Of a stretch of 64,000 nucleotides of DNA, positions 24,539-33,486 are shown in pieces; position 1 is the stretch's first letter; the number at the start of each line of letters is the position of its first letter. The stretch is from Phoronis australis (taxonomy: Eukaryota > Phoronida > Phoronidae). A program made the position numbers and the translations under genes. Location: NCBI GenBank assembly GCA_002633005.1, contig NMRA01000172.1:13977-77976 (forward strand), written 5' to 3'. Under the pieces are notes generated by a model that saw nothing but the letters and a program-made list of their open reading frames with translations, was not told where the DNA came from and did no database searches.

Positions 24539-25118
24539 AAAGCAAGTATTTTACTATAATGCCACAGTGAAATCACAGATTTTTAATTGAATTTGTTGCT
24601 ACACTGAACAAGACAAGCAAAATTTGGTGATTTGTTTATTTACAAGGATAATTAGCTACACTGTATAAGCAATAAGACTGGCATGTGAACATTTAAAGGG
24701 GCACTCCTTCTCATTTACTGCCTAACCATGAAAATGAGGAGGTAAGCCAAGCACATCAGTCACACTGAATTCAAAATTTGTCTTCGACACAATAACAACT
24801 AATTTCAATTATTAATTATAGGAGCTGAGAATTCACCAGCGACTGAGTTCAAGAGGTCCAATTATGAAAGAGCAAGTCAGCTATTTCAAAACTGACTGCA
24901 TGACAATCTTTCCTACTTGCTTATGCCCTGAATGATCTATTAGGAGGTAAAGTTCCATCATAATATAAAATTTGGTCTGAGACATTCTTAGTATAATTAA
25001 GTAACCAAGTTGCAATTTAGGCAATGAGTAAAAAGAGAATGTCCCCTTCAGCTGTTAAGGATAATGCTTTTAAATAAAATAACACAGAATGTTTGGGAAA
25101 CACATAAACATGAGAGAT

Positions 25119-28100
25119 TTATGTAGCTTCAGACTGGGCCTGGATGGTCAGCACGTAATAGTCGTTCTCTGAAATTAAAAAAGCCAGAATTAGATGACAG
25201 CCATTAACTTTATAGACGCACTGGCAAATGGACTAGCATATAGTAGAGTATATCACAATAAAAGACTTTACAAAGCTGTGTCGTACAGCTGTGTCGTACA
25301 AAGCCCAGGAACAAAATTAAAACCAAACCAGTTGTATTTTTCATTCACTTGTCTCATATCAAAAACAAGTGGCTGTCTCCTCAATACTGCCCAACGAACT
25401 GCAAAATATGCCTGATCCTTCCTGGCCTAAGAATCAACGCCAACATTTTAAAGTGGAACTTGCATCCCCGTTACTGCAGCTTGGTCAAATTAGTTAGAAA
25501 CAAAACATATAGCGACGACGTGAATATGAAGTAGATTGAAAATTGCCAAACGTTTTTAAGAACGAGTTTTGTGTCGAAACTGATCCACCGTAAATAATTC
25601 AACTGTGTCCAGTGAGTATCGTGACATAGTGTTCGATAATAATACTGCATGATGTGAGTTATGTGAGCACCCAATGTACGTCATTGGTGCAGAGGTCACA
25701 TATTTGCACAATTTTATGTATTCACATTTACAAGTTTTCAGTGAACACAACTGCACTATGTTTAGCGTAGATGATGTTCAGATAACATTATTGTTTAGTT
25801 CCTGTTATACATTAGCATAGTTAGGAGCATGCAAATACACCTTTAAAATGTCTTGATAGCTAAAAATATTTCTTTTTTTGGATTTTAAAAAATCATTGTT
25901 GGTTACCCTCTATACCTCTTTCTAATTACCTGGTGCAACCATGATTTCATGCTTGCGTGTTCGTATCCTGAGGAAGGTCATAAGGTCATGAGGGTCAAGG
26001 TCACGCACTATTTCTCCAGCCTTTTTTGTCAGCTGCACGACATGAGTAGCATACTGAACAGTCGTGGAGTTGTCCAGGGTTGTCTTGATAGGTATGCCTA
26101 TAAGATTCAGGATTGTGTGACATGCAGTGCGTTTTAATGTAAAAGCCCCACCTGGCTAAACATGCCATGAGAATAGCATTTACAGACCTTGTTACACCAA
26201 GACTAGTCTAAGCCAGGTGTCTTTCCCCAAACAGCAAGTCAAGCCTATTCCTATGAAGCAATGCCCGAATTAATTGATCATGTAAACCTTTGTTAAAAAG
26301 TACTGAGCCTGTAATTATTTCCACCAGATTACTTAGGTTCTTTGCACTGGAAACACAAAGGTAATGGTAAGGGGCTGTCTGCACGTGATCAAGGGGAGAA
26401 GTAATTTATTTTTTGAGGCAATGATTGAGCATTAATTGTTTTTTCAAAATATCACTAAAAACCTGACACAATCTGAGGAAACATTCAAATTTCAATGAAG
26501 TGAGTCACAGTTTTCGAGATGTAAATTACTGTTGAAGCATTAACCAGCACGGACAACACGGAGTGGAACACAGTGCTCTAATGCGCAGATGAATAATCCT
26601 ATTTTATTGATACGTCATAACAATACGGCTTGGGCAGTTGTGGGGAGGAGTATGAGATGCTACGACTGACGAGTTTCTGGATATCACCAACTTTGACACA
26701 ACATCAAGCATTGTAGCACAGGAGTTGTTTATTGTTATTATATGGTTTCAGATAGGTATTCTGTAGCTCCATTTTGAATAAGTTTAAGAAAATGCAAAAA
26801 TGGGATGAATTGCAATAGCTACCTTATGGTAATCTCTCAGTGAAACAGTAAAGTTAGCAATGCAATGATACAATGTGATGGACAAGTGGAACTTGATTAT
26901 TTAATGTTATATATACAGTACAAAATAAATGCTTTATCAGTTTTAAATTCTATACCATGGCTACCATCTGACACTGATTTGGCAAACTGTGGATATCCAC
27001 AGCAATGTCACAAGTCTTTGAAAAATGAAAAGACATTTTTGGCAATTATTTTTGTATCAGTGGGATAAAACATCAAAATCGTTAAATCATTAAAAAACTC
27101 CACACGATTCCATATTCCAGAGACGAGCGTCATGTAGTTCTTACCTTCACTGTTGACCACAACAGCACCAATCACACCCTTGTGCGAGGTGATCCTCTTG
27201 AAAGTTTCTTCTACTTCTGCCTGCAAAATGACAGCAGAACATGTTACAACATTGCAATGTTATTTTCTACACATAGGACACCTTAGGAGGATGTTGATGT
27301 CTTTAATTCCTTCCAACTCTAACAAATTTGCGCATATTAATTTTTTGAACAGTCCTTCATTCAATTGCCCATATCAGCAACTGGAATTTTTAAACTGCGA
27401 GCAAGGAAAATATAAAAAGACAACAATGGCCTCTTAAGGTGCCTATCTATGTGGAAAATGTACTTATAGCAACATGAGTTTGGTGGTTTAATTAGTATGA
27501 GGCATAATTCACCAAAAAGCTTCTACTGCATGGAGGGCCAATGGGATGGCCACCATCTCTACTGGGGCCAGCTGGTACTGTCTACTGCCTGTCCCACCTT
27601 CACTGTTGGGACAGTAAGTGCTATCTAGTTTGTTGGTTGCTCGGTCTATCATGACGAAATTGTGTCCTGCATTTTGAATTCTATTCTTAATTTATCCAGA
27701 CGGTAACCACTGTCTTTAGCTGGATTAGTAGAGACGGTCAAGCTCCTATAGTATCTTCATACGCCGAAAGCTTTTCGGCCAATTATGCCTTGCACACCAG
27801 GGGATATGACGTCATACCACCTGCCGCTCGCAGTGTTAAAAATGGCCAGTTACCAGTTTTGGGAACTGAACGAGGTACTGCTCGAAGAAAATGTTTGATA
27901 ACAGGAGTATTTGTTCAAGATGGAAGCTAGAAATTAAAGGCATCGACGGCCTCCAAAGGTGTCCCTTTATGCGTAAAAGGTACATATAACAACATGACTT
28001 TGATTTTAATCAGTATTAGCCATTATTTGCCGAAAAGGTTCCGGCATATGAAGCTTGGAGCTTCGCCGTCTCTACAGGTCCAGCTAGGGACGGTGGTCAC

Positions 28101-28529
28101 TTTCAAAATTGAATAAAGACTAAATCAGTTGCATTGACATGGCACGACATATATATATATACTAGTAGGTACAAGGTCACGAATTATGTGTAGCAGTGCC
28201 TGCCTGGGAGTCTCTCTTACGTTCATGACATCAGAGCTTAGGCCTATATGCCTTCTAGTGGGCCTGTTTGGCAACACACGGAGGTGGTTTATAAGCAAGA
28301 GTCGCGAGAAAACTCATTTTAATTTTGACGTTTTTAGCATTCAACCAATCCATACACCCATTTACCGTCATGAAAACACCTGACTCGACTGACTTACTAC
28401 ACGCAGTTGTACCCATAATTCAGACGACTGGGGTATACTTCTCATTTTTTACTAAAGATAAAATTTCAGCAACAATCAAAACTAAGATATTGAACAAAAA
28501 ATTAAGACGTAACCTACCTCAGTCACCAT
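25119..28529 (-). CDS. DYNLRB: Dynein light chain roadblock-type
   Basis: Four coding exons: 28529-28518 (MVTE), 27220-27145, 26097-25930 and 25168-25119, with GT..AG introns in phases 0, 1 and 1. The joined protein is 101 residues; human DYNLRB1/2 are 96. It reads as a typical roadblock/LC7 domain: [35 protein letters not shown], then [26 protein letters not shown] and a final YYVLTIQ strand. The protein is a dimeric subunit of cytoplasmic and axonemal dynein that binds the intermediate chain. Upstream, a GCGCATGCG NRF-1-like motif lies about 25 bases before the ATG. AATAAA is at 24640-24635 (-). The model is complete at both ends. I cannot tell whether it is closer to DYNLRB1 or DYNLRB2. 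Confidence 0.93.
25443..25860. repeat. Dispersed repeat family D, copy 1
   Basis: Lies in the last intron of the dynein light chain gene. It matches 39050-39430 in order: AAATTAGTTAGAAACA, ACATATAGCGA, GTGTCCAGTGAGTATC/CATGTCCAGTAAGTATC, then CTATACATTAGCATAGTTA. About 400 bp, no coding capacity. Confidence 0.7.
26160..26450. repeat. Dispersed repeat family E, copy 1
   Basis: Shares ATGRCATGAGAATAGC, GCAYTGGAAACACAA and CTGTCTGCACGTGATCA-like blocks, in order, with 52170-52310. It also has an inverted pair CACCTGGCT / AGCCAGGTG about 50 bases apart (26150-26220). Confidence 0.5.
27270..27575. mobile_element. Foldback element, copy 1 (worn)
   Basis: A left arm with CACCTTAGGAGG and ATTCCTTCCAACTC is followed by a right arm in inverted order: CTTAAGGTGCC, GAGGCATAATTCACC, AAAAGCTTCT. 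It is the most worn of the four copies between 27.2 and 33.0 kb and lies in intron 1 of the dynein light chain gene. Confidence 0.55.
27700..28105. mobile_element. Foldback element, copy 2
   Basis: Left arm (AGTAGAGACGGTCAAGCTCC, CATACGCCGAAAGCTTTTCGG) and right arm (TTTGCCGAAAAG, CTTCGCCGTCTCTAC) are inverted. Near the centre is ATATGACGTCATACC, a perfect TGACGTCA palindrome. Also in intron 1 of the dynein light chain gene. Confidence 0.7.
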
Positions 28530-28553
28530 CTTTCGCTGTTGCTATGTTCTGAA

Positions 28554-28562
28554 GCGCATGCG
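28554..28562. promoter_or_regulatory. NRF-1-like motif upstream of the dynein light chain start
   Basis: GCGCATGCG, the core of the palindromic NRF-1 site, 25 bases upstream of the start codon at 28529. Such sites mark many TATA-less housekeeping promoters in animals. Use here is inferred from position only. Confidence 0.4.
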
Positions 28563-28849
28563 TATTATTGACATACCTTTTCCGATCGTTTTCTTTCACT
28601 TCCAAAAGATGTCGCTATGTAAATGAAGTAGCCATAGACATGTATACGTCGGTGGATTTTATTTGAACCCGTTGACTTTTGAGGTCTTGTGACATAAAAT
28701 CCGTACACTCCTCGCCAGTCCGGAGCTGTTATTGTTAGGCACACCTTAACCATGGCAAAGATTTTATAGTATCTTTGACCATGGTACATTGCAGGCTGTC
28801 CGTTACATCCGAGACAAAACTAAAAGCAGTCGGGCGGCGGACAGAGCGA

Positions 28850-28946
28850 GGGGGCTAAGGGGGCCATCTTGCCCCCACCCCCTAAAACTCTCCCAGATTT
28901 CATTGGGNCCCCCCCCCCGCAACTCAAAATCTTGGATACGCCCCTG
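28850..28946 (-). mobile_element. hAT-like transposon terminus fragment
   Basis: On the minus strand it begins CAGGGGCGTATCCAAGA (28946 downwards), followed by TTTTGAGTTG and a G run. This resembles the CAGTGGCGGATCTAGGA ends at 12243 and 30282. A single N (28908) interrupts the homopolymer. Only one end is recognisable. Confidence 0.5.
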
Positions 28947-29208
28947 AACTACTGAGCTATCAGGCTGCTATCATGAATATATAGAACACAACGCCGCGCT
29001 CCGGACTGCTCATGCGCTGATCAGTAATCTCAGTGCTTGCCTATTCAGTACGGTCCCACTGTAATACAACTGAGAAAGTCGTTCCCATGGCAGGACTCCA
29101 CGGCCGAGCTATAGTGAATCGTCAGAACACTATATTTCCGACTAATCGACTTCTAGAAATTATGAAATCATGAGAATATAAGAGTAAACTGTGTACTAAT
29201 GCGCGCAC

Positions 29209-29527
29209 CAAGCCTAAAAAATGGGGGGCTCGAATTTTTGAGAATGTGGACCTTTCAGTTACTAAAAAATAAAGAAAAGAAAAAAATGTGGACTTTTTAC
29301 TAAAAAAGAAAAGCAAAAAATACTATGTGGACCTTCAAGTTACTAAAAAACGGTTTTACTAAAAAAACGGTTGAATTAAAAGAGAAAAAACGGGGTACGT
29401 TCAGCTGCCTTTTAAGTGGACTTTTTTTACTCGTTTTCTATTTTTTGGACTTTTTGTTTCTCTGCATGAGGCGGACCTTTTTGCCCCCTTCGCCAAATAT
29501 GGGGGGGCTCGTTTGAGCCCCCCTCAC
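29209..29527. repeat. Dispersed repeat family F, copy 1
   Basis: Shares AGCCTAAAAAATGGGGG, TTTTTGAGAATGTGGACCTT, CTCGTTTTCTATTT, GAGGCGGACCTTTTTGCCC and a closing CGAGCC/TGAGCCCCCC block with 43584-43800. It also carries internal repeats of 'tgtggacttttTactaaaaaa'. Confidence 0.65.
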
Positions 29528-29937
29528 CAGTACCCGGCAGAACTGAGCCCAGTATGATACACCAATATGAGCACTGTGGTTCAAAGATTGCATTGAGTTT
29601 TGAACATGAGAGAATCAGCCAAAGCCGGTCCTCACTCATCTTCAGTTTTACTGACAAAATTCTTTGTTAAAATAAGTCAATCACGTAATGCAGCACTCGA
29701 CCATGTCGGGTCCTCTCGAGCGGGGAGGCCTGCATCAGGGTGCTCCCACGGATGGACTTGTAGGGCCAGTGCCGCTTAGATTCACGACCAGCTATAGGCC
29801 AGCTGTTTTACTCAGTAATACAATAGAACGCGTTTTCTGCTGACAAAATTCCCGTCTACGAAAGCGTCTGTGCCTTTTCTGATAGTCCCTTCAAAACTGA
29901 GGATACACTTCACATGACGGCGCCTTTTCCGGCCGTT

Positions 29938-30258
29938 GCTCCCAACTTGTTCGATTCTATAGCCCAACAACAATTAAGTTGGGAACTTGAAGTTTACCCC
30001 TGTAGCCAATATCTTGCACAACTGAACTCCATTCTGGCATTTATGGTTGGAGGGACAGCTCTCTTTTGTTCCGATAATTGCGCTAATCTCCCGGCAACGA
30101 GAGATCACGGTATCTACCCTGACTGGCCCGGGCTGTGCTCACGGTTAAAAATAAAAGTTAAGTTATAACACATTTGAACATAAACCAATAGCATTTCTGA
30201 AATTTTAGTCAAATGGTGATCATGTTTAGTTTTTGAATCGCCAAGATAGCCCAACTGC
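29938..30258. repeat. Dispersed repeat family A, copy 2
   Basis: Second copy of the repeat at 22826-23112. It ends some 24 bases before the hAT-like element at 30282, so the element probably inserted at or near its edge. Confidence 0.65.
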
Positions 30259-30281
30259 GGCAACCGAACTGAGTTACGACA

Positions 30282-30922
30282 CAGTGGCGGATCTAGGATA
30301 TTACAAGGGGGGGGCCAACATTTTGTCCGGCTGCAAGCATTTGCGCAAACTGAACCACGATTGTAGATGCGCATAGCACCGAATGGGGGGAGGTCGGGAG
30401 GGGGGCATACCCACCTCCCGCTCAGGAAATTTTTCTGTTTTTACCTCTAAAAATCAAGCATTTTCCTTGATTCCTGAAGTATTATCCAAGAAAAAAAGGA
30501 AAAGAAAAACAAGGAGAACGTGTGTCAAAACAGGAAAAACTGAACGCACCAACGACTCGAACTCACGACATGGCGCATAGAGAGCGCGTGCATTACCACT
30601 ACACCACCACGATTTAACTACTGCTCTTCTACTAAAAGACTTACTTGTTTATGGTCCACAGCGTTTGCGCGCGAAACCTACTTCTTTTCGTAATGCTATA
30701 CGTTTTATATTTTGTGCCATCAATTCTTAACAAATTTGTCGTATTTAAAATAGTCTTCAAATGCCCAAAAGACCAAATCCGTTTTTCGTGTTGGCAATAA
30801 TGACGGGATTGCTTTGGAAATCGTCTTAAGATAAGGTTTGACAAAGAGAGCATTGCGAGTTTCTGAGTGATTCACTAAGGCTTCGATTAAAATTCACATC
30901 TTACCAGCAGCTTCTGTTTTTT
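30282..30922. mobile_element. hAT-like element, copy 2, cut by the assembly gap
   Basis: Begins CAGTGGCGGATCTAGGATAT and follows copy 1 (12243-12850) in order through CGATTGTAGATG, CAAGCATTTTCCTTGATTCC, GTTTGCGCGCGAAA, the GCCCAAAAGACCAAAT block and CTTACCAGCAGCTTCTG. The right end falls in the run of N. Confidence 0.7.
30547..30613 (-). repeat. tRNA-like (SINE-type) block, copy 2
   Basis: Minus strand: A-box match TGGTGTAGTGG (30606-30596) and B-box match GAGTTCGAGTC (30564-30554), same place inside the element as in copy 1. Boxes are kept while the bases between them differ. Confidence 0.6.
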
Positions 30923-31385
30923 NNNNNNNNNNNNNNNNNNNNNNNNNNNNNNNNNNNNNNNNNNNNNNNNNNNNNNNNNNNNNNNNNNNNNNNNNNNNNN
31001 NNNNNNNNNNNNNNNNNNNNNNNNNNNNNNNNNNNNNNNNNNNNNNNNNNNNNNNNNNNNNNNNNNNNNNNNNNNNNNNNNNNNNNNNNNNNNNNNNNNN
31101 NNNNNNNNNNNNNNNNNNNNNNNNNNNNNNNNNNNNNNNNNNNNNNNNNNNNNNNNNNNNNNNNNNNNNNNNNNNNNNNNNNNNNNNNNNNNNNNNNNNN
31201 NNNNNNNNNNNNNNNNNNNNNNNNNNNNNNNNNNNNNNNNNNNNNNNNNNNNNNNNNNNNNNNNNNNNNNNNNNNNNNNNNNNNNNNNNNNNNNNNNNNN
31301 NNNNNNNNNNNNNNNNNNNNNNNNNNNNNNNNNNNNNNNNNNNNNNNNNNNNNNNNNNNNNNNNNNNNNNNNNNNNNNNNNNNNN
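30923..31385. other. Assembly gap
   Basis: 463 N. It hides the right end of hAT-like copy 2 and the left arm of foldback copy 3. Confidence 0.99.
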
Positions 31386-31660
31386 AAAAAGTTGAGTTCA
31401 CGATTTTGGGAACTGAAATAGGGACTGCTCGAAGAAAAAGTTTCATAACGGGAGTATTTGTTCGAGTTGGAAGGAATTAAACACATCGACAACCTCCTAA
31501 GGTGTTCCTCTATGCGCAAAAGGTATTTGTAACAACGTGACTTTGATGGTTTAGTCGGTGCGAGGCATAATTCGCCGAAAAGCTTCCGGCGTACAGAGCG
31601 CCTATAGCCTCTACATCGCCTCTGCTTCGGGCCAACAGAGGCGATGGTCATTGCCTATAT
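31386..31660. mobile_element. Foldback element, copy 3 (right arm only)
   Basis: Right arm in the usual order: TTTTGGGAACTGAA, ACTGCTCGAAGAAAAAG, CTCCTAAGGTGTTCCTC, GAGGCATAATTCGCCGAAAAG, then GGTCATTGCC|TATATTTG at the end. The left arm is lost in the gap. Confidence 0.7.
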
Positions 31661-32460
31661 TTGGGTTAGACATAGCCTTGCCCTTGGGCTTGGCCTTGGC
31701 CCTTGCCTTTGGTCACGGCCTTGGTGCAAAGCTGTATACTAAATATGCAGCTTTGCGCCGATGTGGGTAAAAAAGTGGTAAGATATAAAATCTGACACAA
31801 AATTAGTGTCACTAAAATCTACAGTCTTCCTTGAGTTAACTAAATAATTTTACGCTGTTGGAATAAATGGTGTTCTACCGTTATTCTGCTGCTAAATTTG
31901 TGGAGCGATCTTTAGCGACGGCTTTCAGCGCCATGGAATATTGCGTCACCTATTGGCTAACTTCTTTTTTCGCCAATTCTTCAACCAGCTGTTCTTCTTT
32001 CACGAGGTTGCGTACACGTCTACAAATTATCGCAGTTGGTTTCACTTCACCGAAAAACTGAATTTCAAAAGAAATTTTGCTGCTGCCAAGCTATCATCTC
32101 CCGAGAGATGTTGCAAAAATTTAGGAAATGGCGCGTGTCACGAGCATATTGTTTTCAAAATGACGACATAAATTTAATTTGTTAGAAAAAGTGGAGGATT
32201 ACACAAGAAAATGACGTTTGTTGCATTGTTTTTTACTTAAATGGTTGTAACAGTCAAGGTGAGTATCAGTTGACTCCCAGATTTTGCATGCACCCAGTGC
32301 GGTCGTTTGCTCTACATGTTGATATAGGTTTCACGGCGAGATGACGAGCAGAACTACCCTGGCTGCGTGTAATTTCGGGGTCTACAGAAGAAAAACATAC
32401 AGCGGTACCTAGCTGTATTTTGACGATAGTCTTCATACAGCTAGCAGGCTGGCTTGGTTA

Positions 32461-32984
32461 GACAGTGACTACCGTCGCTAGCAGGCTTAGTAGAGACGGT
32501 GGAGGTCCTATAGGAGCTTCATACGCCAGCTTTTCGGCAAATTTGCCTCACACTGGTTAAAAAATCAGTCACGTTGTTTTATTAGTACCTTTTGCGCATA
32601 GAGAAACACCCTAGGAGTCCGTCGATGTCTTCAATATTCCTTCAACTTGAACAAGTTATCAAACTTTTTCTTCGAGCAGTCCTTTGTTCAGTTTACAAAA
32701 TCGGAAACTGGACATTTTTAACACTGCACACAGCAGGTGGTATGATGTCATATCCTGTAGCATGCGCAGTGTAAAAATGGACAGTTACCGATTTTGGGAC
32801 CTGAATGGACGGCATATTTGTTTGAGCTGGAAGGAATTTGGACATCAACAGCCTCCTAAGGTGTCCCTCTGTGTGCAAAAGGTAATTGATTTTTTAATCA
32901 GTGTGAGGCATAATTCACCGAAAAGCCTCCTATAGGAGCTACAGTGTCTCTACTGAGCCTGCTAGAGACGCCTTGGTCACTGTC
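32461..32984. mobile_element. Foldback element, copy 4 (complete)
   Basis: Begins GACAGTGAC and ends GTCACTGTC. The arms, each about 250 bp, pair along their length: GCATAGAGAAACACCCTAGG against CCTAAGGTGTCCCTCTGTGTG, AAAATCGGAAACTGGACATT against ACAGTTACCGATTTTGGG, and GCCTCACACTG against CAGTGTGAGGC. TA stands on both sides (left ..TTA, right TAT..), compatible with Tc1/mariner-type insertion. No coding capacity. Confidence 0.8.
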
Positions 32985-33486
32985 TATATTTGAGTCTGTT
33001 CTTCAGGGATTTCCCAAAAATACAATTTAGAGCTCCAGTATTAATTTCAAAGATTGTGTCTTTCTTCAGCAACTCTTGAATAAAAGGACACTTTCTTATG
33101 ACTAGTTAAAATCAGGTCACATGACAATGCAATAGACAGGCCTCGTTAGGGATGTCACAGTTCCGAATATCTGGTTGAATCCTTATAAAGGTAAACCCTG
33201 CTGCATCATCAAAAACAGGTTATATGCAAAATTGTATGTAATTTTTCAATTCCTCACTAAATGTTGTACAGTGTTGCTAAAAATTAAATGTCTGCTCATC
33301 AATAAATAGGCATTCTTTGAATTTCTCATCTTTGGTTATTTATTGACTGATATGTAGTTTTGTAATTTTGATGACGCTAGGGAATTTCGGCACGGCAAAA
33401 TTGGTTTGGCAATTTTTTTTCAAAACTAAGGTGCACGACTCCATTCCTCACTCATATTTCACTGATGTTTTTGCATCTTTTCCCAG

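Larger units (their letters stand above)
21377..25118. other. Spacer between the CARNS-like and dynein light chain genes
   Basis: No gene recognised. It contains a dispersed repeat (22826-23112), a local duplication (23415-23583 with 23926-24093) and a short perfect hairpin (24510-24538). The CARNS-like promoter must lie at the left side and the 3' end of the dynein light chain gene at the right side (AATAAA on the minus strand at 24640-24635). Confidence 0.5.
28530..33486. other. Repeat-rich spacer between dynein light chain and RMDN gene A
   Basis: Holds transposon fragments, repeat families A and F, the second hAT-like copy, an assembly gap (30923-31385) and two foldback copies. The dynein light chain promoter is at its left edge. 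The first exon of RMDN gene A should be within it (or in the gap) but I could not identify it. A CTTGG/GGCCTTGCC low-complexity patch is at 31672-31735. Confidence 0.5.

Noticed and set aside
30887-31651. Long minus-strand open frame across 31 kb
   Set aside because: Its length comes from the run of N; the ends are transposon arms.
31867-32061. First exon of RMDN gene A (MVFYRYSAAKFVERSLATAF)
   Set aside because: It looks like a targeting leader, but no donor in the required phase was found and it is flanked by foldback copies.
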